Of a stretch of 64,000 nucleotides of DNA, positions 48,312 to 61,900 are shown one piece after another. How positions within the stretch are numbered: the stretch's first letter is position 1; every line of letters starts with the position of its first letter. The stretch comes from Stercorarius parasiticus (lineage: Eukaryota; Chordata; Aves; Charadriiformes; Stercorariidae): contig VWZL01002834.1 in the NCBI GenBank assembly GCA_013396915.1, forward strand, positions 1,634,508-1,698,507. Direction: 5' to 3'. Position numbers and translations under genes: made by a program. The notes under the pieces are model-generated. The model ran no database searches, had not been told where the DNA came from, and worked only from the letters and a program-made list of their open reading frames with translations.

Positions 48312-51300
48312 CAAAATTGCTATATAAACACACCATAATTAGGAGACAGACATTTCAAACTGATGTGTAAATTATACACTGTCTCTCACCTTTTTACAGA
48401 TCTCAACCTCCTCACTCAGTTGAAACACACAGCCACACATGAGGATGATTATTTCTCTACCCTTACTGACCAGCCCAGGAGAAAAGGAAGATAGGATTTT
48501 ATTAAACAACCTAGAGTTCTTCCTTACCCTTTTTATCTTAATTTTTTTTCCCTTAGCTTTTATATGTAGGAAATAAAAATAAAGAGAATCGTAAAACACT
48601 GAATAAAAGCCAGCTTCCTTTCGCCCTCTTGCAGACTCCCTTCTCCAGGATCACTCACTCAAGATACTCATTTTGGCAACTGAGTGCCTGTTGGCACATC
48701 TCAGCTGAGTGCTGAGCTGACCAAAAGTGGATTGGCAGCTTCACAAGCCGGGAAGAGAAATGCCGTTCTGCACCATGCCAAAGTGCTGCTAATCTCAGTC
48801 ATTGGCAAGTCCATCTGCATATTACACACAGGCTGTTGACACCAGGCCTATGCCCACAGCAGATCCGAGTAGATCCTCAGGAAAGGTAGATTGTACCAAC
48901 TCCACTGATCACAGCGTAGTTATGTACCATTTCAAACCACAGGGAGATTTTCATTACAAACGTCAATAATCAAAGAATTTGTTTTATCCTACCGGCCATC
49001 TGTCAGTCTGTAAGTGCACAGCCATACAAACACTAGACGAGGTCCAATGCATTTCACCTCAGAATTTTTCACCACCAATTAAGATAAGACCAGGTGACAA
49101 ATACCACTACTAAGTGGACCATCAGAGACCTCCCAGCAAATTCTTTACAAGTGTTTTTATGAAAGAGCAACACAGTCTCTTAAAATGTTGAATTCTCTGA
49201 AACTGCAACCAGCTCAACAAGAAACCTTAAAATAACTGGATTTCTAGATGCTGACCTTTTCTAATTTGCAACACAAAACCTTCTTAATACCAATGGGAAA
49301 GAAAGGCCGACACCACTGAAAAGGCAACTTGCATATTCACAGAGCCATCATGACCTCATCACAGTAGCATCTTTAATTTAATGCTGCCTTTACTTCTCAT
49401 GTAATGCCAGCAAATTAAAGCCTTCACATTTTGGACAATTATTGATTTGTCTGATTTATGAATAAATAGAAAGCTAAGTAGTTGAAATGTTATTTGGGCT
49501 GACTGAATTTGGGCTTTAGCTGGAAATGCTTCTTTGTAATATGGGCAAAGCCTGCCCTCTAGAGCATTCCTGTCCCTTGTTGAAAGAAACCTGCCTGCGT
49601 TAACTGACTTATACCCAGTATTTAGCAAAGAAAAGTGAAATTGTGGGAGTGCTTTAGTTCTTTCTCAGATGAATTGCAAGTGACAGATTTTTCAGTTAGA
49701 ACTATTTGAGCCTTTGAGCTAGAAAAAAGTTTTCGGGTTCAAGGTTAAATCATAGTGAATCCTAGCTGCATGAAAAGGGACACAGGCAAAATCTAGCACA
49801 GGAATCCAAAGGTGATGCTTTAGTACCACTGGAGCTGCCTCTGCAAAAGAACAAAAGAAACTGCCTCTCCGAGACACACCAAAGCCCGTGCCGAGCTGCC
49901 ATCCTCTCTCCAGCAGCCAGATGTATGAAAAGAAGGCATAAAGTTCCCACAGATACAAAAATTTACACGTTTCCAGATGACACCACTGGCACAAAGTCTC
50001 AGTGACAGCATTTGCTGCAACGCACACCTGTATTATGACTCGGGTTATTACATTGACTGTGTATAACAACGGCATTCAGTCCCACCTGGAGCTGCTGGCT
50101 GCACTGGAGAAGCATTTGCCTGGCTCTTTGACAGAGCAGCAACCTTGGGTTGTCCCCCATGTGGGAAAGGGAAGGACAGACAGACAGAGGAATAAAGGGA
50201 TCCTTGCTATGTCCTTCCACTGCTGCACCCTCCTTTGTCAGAGTTACAAATTCAGTTATGTCCACATGTTAGCAGAAGCACATGGGGCACAGCTGCACAA
50301 AGAGAAACTTTGAACCCTTTCATCATATACATAGTGATGCATCTTGTAGCTGCTTGGATAAGGCAACAGTCTGACCCAAGAACAGATCATAGGAAATAGG
50401 AGCACACAGATGGAAGTCATTGTCTGAGTTCATGCTGTCTTTTCGGTGCTTTCAGACACCCTTTGAGGATTCAAGGCACAGTACTGTACAAAAAATGCAG
50501 GGTACTTTTTAACCCTGAAGTACTTCACCAAAAAATGACATGCCAGATTCTCACATCACTTCAGAAAAATATATTAAATTTGCCAACAGAAATCTCCTGG
50601 CCATGGTTCAAGCCACCTAGATACTCATATTTCCTGCACTGATCCAATTCTATGCTAGACCTCTCAGGCAATGGCACTGTAAGATACATCAGGAATGTGG
50701 CAAAATAAGAGGTGGATTTTTCCAAGGGATTTGTATTAGCCAGTCTTAGAATTTCACCATTCCACCATAATGGGTATGGAAAAATCTTGGGGTATCTTTA
50801 CACAATAGCCTGAAATCTTAAGCTTTGATCTGGGACAGCCCGTACAGTGGGGAGGAGCAGAAACCAGAGTGTTGCCCAAGGCAATTTACCTTCTTTCGCT
50901 GCTTGGATTCAGTTCTCCACCCTCACCTAGCTGGTTTGCAGAGACAGGAACTAAGCTACAGCCTGGTGTGGGAGGGAGCGATAGTTTGGGGTTTCCTTAC
51001 AGATAGCCTGCAGTTTGTAGTGATCGATCAGAATGTGGAAAGAGCAAGTATTTGGCAGAAGGTGGAGGAGAGGTATTTGTGGTAAATGACAGTGAAGGTT
51101 CAGGGCTGGGCAGACAGATGGAAGCTTACATCAGTGAGAATAGGCAGAAAATGAGAACATCTTAGTGGCATATTTAATTTCCGTATGCTTGTTCTTTTAG
51201 GCAACAACCTGAGCAGCTGCATTCATTTCATGCACAGACATCTCTAAGGATCCTCTCATATATGGAAATCACTGAAATCACAAATGAAATACATCTGTCT

Positions 51301-54300
51301 CCCTGATGCATTGCAAGAGCCTTTTCACTAGGCACATCTACAGAGTGCAGCAGACTCAGAAAAAATAAGCAACAATGCACAGAAAAAATGCTTGATTGTG
51401 TTCCTCTGAGCCTCGTAGGAAAACTTAACTAATTACTGTTATTTAAAGAGGAAATGTATTTAAACCACTTGGGGTGGACAGAGCTCTGATCTGATGGGAG
51501 GAGGGCTGTGCAGCCCCGGCAACAGTGTGTGGTATGGGAAAGTACGTGTTTGCAGACAAGCTGTTAGATAGTGCTGAATTTCCCCTGCCCACTTCTCTTA
51601 CCTGGTGTATATAGTCCTGAAACTTGCCCCAAATGTCATCATCACTTTCTGTTAATTCTCACAAAGGTGCAAGAGGATCTTCTAATGACCAAGGGAATTA
51701 AAAATCTCACTTTTAGTTGGCATGCAGTGGACAGAACCACTGACATAATAATTGCTCTTCCTTTCACCAGGAACCAGATCAGCCAAAGGAGCACATCACC
51801 AAGAGCCAGCACCTTCTGCTCAGATGTATCTTGCACAGCTCAGCTGATAAAAACCAGACAGAACCCAGTGCTGGGCAATATGGATGCAGACCACTTGCCT
51901 TTTTACTGTATTTGTACAGACAGTAATATTAGCTATTCCAGTTTTATTCCTTGTAACATTTTTTTTTCCTGTCTATTTTGGGAGCTGGAAAATTTCAACT
52001 GCATTAATATGCTTCAGTCCCCAGTCTCATCAGAAAATGTTTGTGTTCCTCAGACAGAATATGAATCATTGTAATGGACTAAATTAACTTCCACTTCTGC
52101 AAAATAATGTGAGATGCATAAAGTAATCTGAAATGCACACTAATCTAAGTTTGGGCAAAAAGGGAATGGCACATACAAAGTATTTGCTTTCATTAAAGTT
52201 CTTTTGCACTTCCTGTGTGCTTAGTTGATGGCACTTGATGACATTTCCCTTGCTGCTGAAAAGGCCACCTTGTAAGCAACAATGATGCTAGACTTTGAAG
52301 ACCTGAACCACCAGATGCAGTGACATGAAAACAAAGACATGTTGTGTTCATCTAATCCTTGCACTTCCCATCCTACTTGGATTTGAAAATGGGGCATTTA
52401 ATAGCAGAGGAAGGCAGTTTTGCAGAAGTAAATGTGTGTTTGGCCTGGTCTTCCCTAATATTTGGAATTCTTTTTTTTCCCCTTCTTGACTAACTTGAAC
52501 ATCTATGAGCATTTCCTTACTCAGCTGAGTCCATATCAGCAGGGCAAACACTCAAGGGAACGTTCCAAGTGGGAACATTCCAAGGGAACGTACCAACCAA
52601 AAACCTAACTGGTTAAGTTCAAATTCTTCTTCAAGTAAAGAACGTGCTAACTTAAAATTTTGAAGAATTATTTTCAATAAAGTATTCTTTCCAGAATTTA
52701 AAGTGAGTAGCTTAAAAATTTTGGCAGGAATATTTCTCAAGTTTGATCTCCTGTACGAAATAATAATGGGAAGAATATGGCATGAAGCCCAGCTTAATCA
52801 AATTAGGTCTTCTAAGTCTGAAAACAGACATACGTTCTTCAGACAATGACTCTTATATGCAAATCTAGAGAAAAGAATCTCAGTAACTTTCCCAGCTAAC
52901 ATAGAGCTCAAACTCAGCCATTACATTCACTTTATTAAACTGATTTTTCACCTTAGTCAGTTATACATGGATAAGGTGATTTACAGTGGAGGAATCATGA
53001 GTTCTGTTTTGCTACTTTGGAAGCACAGATCTGTAGAAAACCAATAGCAGTGGAGGTTGACTGTAAGGGTATCTTTCAAAATGAATGTCATTCTGCAATT
53101 ATGGTCAGCCATAACATTTCTTCCCCTGTTGTTGAAGTTGCAGATGCCTTTCTCTCAAAAATCCACATTTTTTGTAATATTTGTAATTTAAACATAAACA
53201 TTTTTTCTGACTGAGACACAGTACATAGACTTGCAAAGCTATGTTCTGCCTCTATTTCACACCTTTTCAGTATAAGCACAGGTTTAACTCGTAAGAAGAA
53301 ATTGCCTTGGTTAGTAGTTGGGAAACATTTGACAGCATTAAGAAAATACATTTGGCCATTTTTTGGAGTAATTTAAGCCTGAGAATACTGAAAATTAAGA
53401 TACTTGAGGCACTTCATAATGAACTTTTTGCTCAAAAGCCAAATCTCAGAACACAACAAAAAAGCCAAATGCTACCACCTGTTCACTGGCATCTTAAGAA
53501 GCCTTAAATTTTGAATGCACGCGCATCCACCAGCCTTTTCTGTCACCAAGCCAGGGAAGGCAGAAGGAAAACTGGCAAACAGGTCAACAACCCCTCCAAC
53601 TCAGAGCTCATCGCCAAGAGACTCTCTCTAATCACCAGCTCTCTGAAACTGGTAAGAGGAAAGAAGAAGGCAGCACAAAGGAAGGGCCACAGGCTCCTCC
53701 AGTGGTGTACAAATCCTCTTGGCTTTTCATGTGATGCAGCTGGAGTAAATAGAAGGAAATGCTTTATTATTATCAGCACATGCTGCAACATTGCCACTAC
53801 TTGCCCCTACCCTGTACTTCTCTGTCTCTCCGTGTCTCCCAGCTGCAGTGGAAAAAGACCAAATTTGGGATGTAGCCCTTGGGTATGATAAACAGTGCAG
53901 GCACTTGTTGCTCTTGTAATGTTTGCCATTTATCACTTTCATGAGGTATAACACGAGCAGCACATAATTAGTCATCAATTCAACAGTGGAAGTGAGTTGC
54001 CTCCAGAAAAGCCATGAGAAAGGACGAAAATCCAGGTCCTGTCTACCAACCTTTTGTTTCATTCCTATTCCACATAACATCTGGACGTTCAGGGAGTACA
54101 TAAGAGTCCAGTTACCAACTCTATAACTTAAGCTGAAAGGACTGGATCACCTGTTATGTGGCAGAAGCTACAATAAACATGGAAAAAGCTGTGCCTTTTT
54201 GCAAGAAATGAACTGGGGGCAGTGACCCCCAAATGACTCCCAACTGCTTGAACAAGGAGATTTCTGCCAGAAAGACTTCGAATGAACTATTTTTTCCAGA

Positions 54301-57300
54301 GAAACTTAAATGGGGAGCATAAGGCAGATAGAGCTATATAGGCCTATTCCAGTCTTGTCACCTGTAGAAGAGCTCCAGGGCCTCAGCCAAGCAAGCAGTG
54401 CTCTTCCAAGCCAAAGTCAGTCGTTCCATCCTTGCAAGGGGTGGACTTGACAGAAGCAAGCAGAGGTGGGGGAGGTCAAAAGCCATTGCACAAGAGGTTT
54501 AAGATGAGAAGAGGATCAGATGAAGGACAAACCTGAAATGTTCCTGGACTCTGTGAGGGAAAAAGTAAGTGGGAAGTAAGAAAACCAAAAAAACAAACAA
54601 AAAAGCCCCTCTCTGCTAAGCTCCCATTTCAGTGTTTGATATCACATGTTGTAAGAAGCAAAAATAATTAGAGCTCCTGCAGCTTGGTGGTGAATAAATC
54701 TAAGCTGCTGGTCCTATAGTCAAAGAATCCATAGTCTCAGGTTTCACAGCTGAAAGCCAGTCAGATGCGTGATCTACACTCGGAGACACTGGCCACGTGC
54801 TCAGTCCCTACCCAGATCAGTGGTACTTACCACAGTGCGATACCACTGACAGAACCTCATTACAATAGATCTATACCTTTTCAGACAGCAAAACTGATTC
54901 AGTGTTAGTTACACAGTGGTACTATATTTGGATTCTATCTATCCTAAATGATATTTTTATGTCTAATTCTCGTCCTGTTCATGTAAAATTAGGAGACAGT
55001 CTTTTGAAGGCACTGTAATTACATCAGGTCAAACTGATACAAGAAGAAAATCAAGCCATTATGAGTAAAGGCTGGAGCCTGGGTAGATGCTCAGCAAGCA
55101 CAGACCAGAGCAGATTCACTGCCTGCTATATTTACAAAACAACAGCAGAGATGATATTTTTAAATTCAACTGAAGTTGATTCACAGTAATATAGTTAGGA
55201 GCTCATATGCGAGGCTGGTGCCATTACCTAGTGGTTAAAACTGTAATTGTAAAATTTAATTTTTCTCATTTCAAATCTTTGAAGTAAGATCAGAAGCACA
55301 GAATGAACATTAATTTATCATTATGCATACCATGTATGACATTTCTAAACTACTTTTATGCTAACAAACTTACGGTACGTGTATTGAAGGAAAAAAAAAT
55401 CCGAGAACTGTTCTGTGGCATAATGAAAAATAAAGAGGGTCAGGGATGTTACTGAGAAGTATTAGAGCTTCCTTCCAGTACAAGCCTTTGAACCTAGAGA
55501 TCTTTCATGTCTTATAGACTCTAGGTCTGATTCTTCTCTTGCTGAAAATGACTTTACGTGACAGGCATTATGTAACAGAGTTACTTCTGTCTCACATGAA
55601 AGGGAAGTAAGAGTTTGGACAATTGAGCGAATGCTACCAGATCCTCTGATCCTCTCAAAGAGTTCTCCTGAAATGGCAGAGGAACAAATTGGCCCCATTT
55701 CCATACTATCTGTGAGTGCAAGTCTTCACTCTTACTGCTTGAGCCCCTGTGTATCTCAGCCTAAAAGTGACACTTCACAGGCTCCTAGAAGTCTCCAATC
55801 TTAGTGAACTGCTTTTAAAGCACTCATAACAAAACCTTTACTGATTTTAATGGTTAAAGTTTTTGGTTTATTTTAACAGGAAAAAGGAAATAAAAAAGGA
55901 TTGCTTTTTCTGTATATTTCTATAGAGAAAGAAAAAGATCCTTTTCTTCTTTTTCCCTTCAACTGTTTCTCAGAACAAGGTTGATCAGGCCACAGAGATT
56001 AAAAATTTGCAATAGCTAGAGAGATGTTTTTTAGGCAAACACAAAAAACGAACAAGCAAAAAGTAAACATTCGAGGCTGAGGTTTGCTAAAAACTGCAGG
56101 CTTCTCTTCTGACAGTCCAGCTTCTAAAGCCAAAACACACAAATTCCACCACTACAAGTAGTATTTAACAAAGGAGAGGGAGAAGCAGGGCTGACTGAGT
56201 CTGTAGGGATCCCTCCTGGCCAAATTCCTATTTGTTTGGGACCCTACTGGTACAGTGGCTGCTCCAGTAAGCTGGGGAGGGTGGCACAAGACCAGCTTCA
56301 AGTGAAAAGGATTCTGTAGGCCAAACTTTCTGCACGGAGTGCAGCTCTCTGTGGGTATTTGGATAAAGGAAGCCTTCAAATCTAAAAATATCCATGGAAA
56401 GCACAAACAAATTCAAAAGAGAACAAAACTGATTAGAAGTTTTTGCATTCAATGTTAAAATATGCATTGTTTAAACTGGAAGTGATGTTTTGTCAGGAAG
56501 CCAGCTTTGCAATTCCTTTTATTTCATTTTTGTGACAAAACCCAGCAGCACGTCTTCTGTAGTTCTCCCTTATTTATTAATTCTATGAATAAAAGATTTT
56601 TCTGGTGACTAATTCACCCTGACTTCTTGGCCATCAATCCTGTCCTTTTTATTCCTTTAGGGAATGGATTTCCTTCCAAATTTAAATGGCCAGACTGAAG
56701 AACACATTAATGATGGCATGGTACACAAGTGGTACCGTTCTTCCTCGAGGAACTGATTCACCTGCCTCAAGAAAAAAACCCAGTGCTTCGATTAAGGAAT
56801 TTAAACTATTCATAAAGAGAAAAATCCCCACATATCTCTGTCAAATGCTGTCAGCCACCCCCTTAGATGATGCAAATAGGCACAATAAAATAATACCAAT
56901 TTTTACACCCGTTAGCACTGAAGAAGAGCACTAGTCACAGCAAAGTCGGAACAAACCCCATAAAAGTACTTACAGGATTTAGTCAAAAAGGAACTTTCTT
57001 AGCTTGAAACAATAGAAATCCACTTTGTATCACCCTATGACAGGAGGAGCCATCTCTCTATAGATCTCAGCACTCAAAGTTACTTTAATTACATCAAACT
57101 TTGTTTTTCGTTTTAACAATGTGACTATGCCAAATAACCCCATGTAAAATGAAGATACCATGTCCCCAGTGAAGTTAATGACAAGCCACACATTCATTGC
57201 AAGGGATCCAAGATCCCAGTTTATTATTCTAAAATGGATAATCAACTTTTCACCTACTATTACTCCAGGACAATGCAGAATTTAATTCAAACACCTTTAG

Positions 57301-58699
57301 TCAAGAGCAGCCACTGTCCTTCAGATCAATGCACAACCCTACAATAGACAATAGTGGAACAACCTGACAATGGGAAGTTTCTTTAAAACCCAGCTGTTTC
57401 ATCAGCATTAAAAAAGCTCTGGAATGAGTTATTACCTTTTCTCAAAAGCCACAGGAGCTGGTGCCAGAGAACTCAAGCATAAAACGCTTTTCTGTGCAAT
57501 AAAATTGAAATAAGTAAGGAAAGCATTTATCACCTTCATTCTCAACTGAAAGTCAATGGACTCCCAGAATCTTGTTTAAAAACATATTCCCTCCATGTCA
57601 GGTGAGAGAAAGGTCGCAGAGCTCCTGCCTGGGCAAAAGAAGAGAACTGTCACACTTCAATCCCAGAGCTGCTAGCACCTCCCTATCCAACTCACTGCCA
57701 GGAGGGGTTTCTGCAAGTCCAGCTGACTCCATAATTGCTCTAAGCAGCAGCTCAGCTCAGCTTTTTCCTACTCTCCTTTTCAAAGAGCGGGATTAGCACT
57801 CTGGCCCAGATGCATGTTAGTGGGGTAGGGAGAGAGACCAGAGGACAAAGAGCGTGAGTTCTGGGACCAAGTTTTCATCAAACTATTACGCATAATTTGT
57901 ACATTGATGTTTTACATCTGTGCACCGCAGAAAATCAAACAATGAAAACAAACTAAAAATGCAAAGGCCATAAAGTAACCCTTGCCCTGATGTAAATGGT
58001 ACAGCCATTATAGAAAAAAATCAAAGTCTAAAAAGAGGAAAACACACTGTAATAATGACTGCTGGATTATATTAAGGCCTGAGATGATTGAAATGGAAGC
58101 ATGCCACCTTGTCATATCCATCCCTACGAGACAAGCAAGCGAGCTCACGGCTTCCAACTGTCTCCGAACAGTCAGAAAATGACAGTTTTTTATTTTATTT
58201 CTTTCATATTACTGATTCAAAAGAGAGCACTGAAGCATTTTTAAACATGATTCTGTGCAATAACAGTATTAGAGAGATGCCATGTGTACAAACTGCAGAA
58301 ACCAAAGCCAAACACATTTTAGACTTCAGCCTTGACATTTTCCATTTACACTTTGCTTCACAAAATAATGAATGGGCATGTTAATAGCAACAGGAGTGAC
58401 AGATGTCACTCCCCATAACCTCTGCTGGTGCATGGTGGAAAGCTTAGGTGAGATCCTGGAGAAACCAGCACTTGTTTTAGACAACAGTAATTCCAGATCC
58501 AGCTTCTCTTCAAAAGTACCCAAAGATCCTCAGAATGCCATACGCCTTCAAAATAGCTTCTCCATGAATGTACCTCTGTCACACTCAGAGTCTCCCAAAA
58601 GAGCACACATGGGAAGAGTACAGATGACTCCAAGAACATAGGACACGAAGAAACACAGCCAAGAAAAACCTACGAGTTACATTATTCCAGACTTCTTTT
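48310..58699. other. Long non-coding stretch, no gene recognised
   Basis: No exon, RNA gene or transposable element recognised in about 10 kb. The longest open frame (51571-52074 +, 167 codons) is long for AT-rich DNA, but its translation shows no domain, membrane pattern or repeat that I know. Bases about 53510-53720 are purine-rich and moderately GC-rich. A-rich simple sequence (AACCAAAAAAACAAACAAAA type) lies near 54583-54604. Confidence 0.55.
52556..52596 (+). repeat. Three-unit minisatellite, unit about 14 bp
   Basis: GGGAACGTTCCAAGT (52556-52570), GGGAACATTCCAA (52571-52583) and GGGAACGTACCAA (52584-52596) are consecutive imperfect copies. The core GGAACGTTCC of the first unit is a perfect palindrome. 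The small differences between units suggest an old or slippage-prone array. Confidence 0.85.
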
Positions 58700-58945
58700 C
58701 ATGGAACCATAGATTCATTTAGGTTGGAAAAGACTTTTAATATCATCAAGTCCAACCATTAACCTAGCACTGCCAAGTCCACCACTAAACCATGTCCCTC
58801 AGCACCACATCTACACGTCTTTTAAATACCCCCAGGGATGGTGACTCAACCACTTCCCTGGGCAGCCTGTTCCAATGTTTGATAACCCTTTTCTGTGAAG
58901 AAATTTTTCCTAATATCCAATCTAAACCTTCCCTGGTACAACTTC
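58700..58945 (-). mobile_element. CR1 LINE 3' end, strongly 5'-truncated
   Basis: The 3' end lies at low coordinate: ATGGAACCATAGATTCATTT, then AGGTTGGAAAAGACTTTTAA, TCATCAAGTCCAACCATTAA, CCTAGCACTGCCAAGTCCAC, GGGATGGTGACTCAACCACT, CTGGGCAGCCTGTTCCAATG and AATTTTTCCTAATATCCAAT. All are close to a CR1 subfamily common in birds. The tail units are partly eroded (ATGGAACCATAGATTC in place of two regular 8-mers). Similarity ends at about 58945 (CTGGTACAACTTC), which marks the 5' truncation. It carries only the 3' untranslated end and a short ORF2 remnant and differs in subfamily from the copy at 31.5 kb. Confidence 0.95.
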
Positions 58946-61900
58946 TGTGACTTCATATATCTTTACATCTTAAAGCCATAATCCTGTGGTCCCATACATA
59001 CAGAAAGCAGAAGCAAGAGATGGCTTGATTTTCACAAGTGGTGAAATTCAGGATTTGATGATCAACATTAATTCCAGACTTGGTTTTCATTAATCTAATG
59101 ACACCTGTGACTCTTGACTGGAGGTTGCTACGGTCCTTTTGCAGAAAGATTTGATCACTTTTGACTTCAAGAGTACTTTTGCACGCTACAGAATGCAGAT
59201 CTAATCGTGCTATGCCAGCTATGGAGTTGGTATTTTAACTCCATGTAGCTAAGTGAAAGATATGGCACCCCATTTGTCATATCCTGGTTTTACACGTGCT
59301 ACTACAGGAACCTTTGTCACTAGGAGAAAAGCCGAAATAAAGTGAATGTGAGATAAATATTCACTGAGAACACAACTAATAGGGTTTCATAGGGATTAAG
59401 TCAGGAAATTGGAAAACAGAGCATGAGAGAACGTATTATTAAATTATGCATTTCTCTCAGCGTGTGAATAATATAGAACTAAAATCGATAAACAAAGCTC
59501 TATATACCACCAGCGTTATGTGAAAAAAAAAGTAATTGTAAATACTGCACAATCATTTCAGTTAATTATAGCAAAAGACAGCTTCACCTCAATGCTTCGA
59601 TTTTAATTTACCTATTGTATAATCCATAGGTGGAAAAAAAATCATGATTAAATTACACCCCATAAACACTCCCAGAAGATGATGTATCAGCATAATTTAA
59701 AGGATCAGAATTGAAAATGAAAGCTTAGTTTTCTATTATCAGAGCTCTGATGGTTTTGGATGAATAAATGTCAGAGACTGCAACAGCATACACTGGTTAC
59801 CAAGGATATTCTTACTGAGCTGCTCCCTGTAGCAAGGATTAAACTCTGACTCCATTGAAGTCAATGGCAAAGGGGTTTGTCCCCTGTAAAGGTGCAGTCC
59901 ACATGTAGGTGAAAGTATGAAGCACTATAGCAATTAATCTTACATCAGGAGTAATTTTTCTTCTGGAGATTCTTAACTAATGGAGTAACAAAATAATGAA
60001 AAATGAAGTCCTCCAATAAAACATGATTTCAAAAAGCCTCTGATAATCTCTGTATCACCCGCAATCACAAATTACTTAATATTTGCAGTCCTCTTTCATC
60101 CGCTCTCATCCTGCGCTGCTAACCCTGCATATGGTCAGGTAATTTCCAAGTATAAATGATAGCCCATAGGGCACATTTGAAACAGTGAGTAAGTGTGAAA
60201 GAGACAGGTAAGTGCTAATGGGATTTTTCAGAACCGTTTTCAAACAGGAGTTACACCCAACATGATTTTTAAAATCTCTCTTAACATCTATCTGAAGCAT
60301 TAGCTTCTCGAATTTCTAAAAAGACACATGACCAGATTTTATAGATACCTGTGGTGTACTTAGCACATGTTTAAGTTCCAGTGAAACATACATGAATCAA
60401 TCTATGTTTTACTAATTAGTTACAAAAGGTCAGTAAACTGTGAGCCCAGGGCCAAGCTGGAAAGGTATATGAAAAATGCTTGTATATTTCTTTTCTCAGC
60501 CATGGAACTTTAGGCAGAACTAACAGAAGACAAGGGACAGCAGTGGTTAAAGAACCACCACCATCCTATGGCGAATTGACTTTAGGTGTTTAATTTCCAC
60601 CCTTAGGGTATTAGAAAAATAAGCTTTTGTGGATTTACCAATGATTTCATAATTGAGCTCAAAGTGGTTATTTCATAAATGCAGATCGTGACTTGAAACA
60701 ATGACAAAGCCATCAGCTATGTGATTTCTGGCATTCAGCCCCTCCTCACTCTGAAAGGTCCTGTATGTGGACCATGCCTCTTCCTAAGCATCTATTTTGC
60801 TGCTACTGGAAAAGGAAGTACACACTAATGTTCTAAGGGAAGATCATCAGTTTATAAGTTTTAACTGCTTGTTTTGCCTTTAAAACAAACATTGAAGACC
60901 AGAAACCCTCTTGGATTATTAGCAACTTATGACAAAAAACCTGTAGCCCCTAACGAGCCCGGTATCCCAAGGGAGCACCAGCTTCAGGTGAGAACTCAGT
61001 GGTCAACTTTTAAACTCTTCCTATCTCTCAGTTCCCCTCTCATATGTTTTTTATTCCCAACATTATAAAAACAATACGTTGCTTTCAGCCTGCATACCTA
61101 CAGTCTCTGTTATTTTTACCTTATTCAGCAACAGAAGCTTGCACTTCAGAAACGCTGCACTTGTCTGGATGTGGACTAAATTGATGTAAGGAAAAAAGGG
61201 TCAAGATGGGATTATATAAGAAAAGCATATAGTAAACTAATTCTTAAGTCTTTTCACATCTCTTTTACATTGCTCTGGCAGCCTCAAGCGGCTTCCACCC
61301 TCTTCAAAGTTACTCTATGCTATTAGGCCATTATAAAGGCTCTGGGGAGAAAAGGAATCAGTACCAGCCATCATTAATTGAGAGCTGCCATTTTCCTAGT
61401 TCCTCAAAATAAGCACGATAAAAACTCTATTCTTCATTACAGTACTTCAGCAGGAAATAAGGTAATAGCTGCAGCACACCTAAGGGTAATACACTTGTAA
61501 CTTCCATTTCCAAAAAAAAGGCTAACATATTGATTTATCTATACAGGAGAAGGAGCTTCAGTTCTGCAAATGAATTCTCAAAAACCATCGACCTGTCTTA
61601 CAACACAGCATGGCCAGTGACTGCAGAAGCCAGCCTTGGGAAACGGGCAATAGCAGAAAGTCAAAGCACTTACAAGCCACAGGTGGGTTATAGACCTATG
61701 CGATATAAGCAGCTCCAAGATCCACACAAGGAAGGAAAGAAAATTAAAATGCAAAAAAAATTTGCAATATGAGAACATCTGGGGCCAAGAAGGGACAGGA
61801 GGGCTCAGGAAAGGTCCAAGACATACCACAGGCAATAAGAGTGCACTCCTCAGCACTTGGCCTGTGCACTACAATCCAGGGTTTAAATAGCACATGTCCC

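Noticed and set aside
60541..60565. CAGTGGTTAAAG, like the head of a tRNA-derived SINE
   Set aside because: The following A/B-box region and core are missing.
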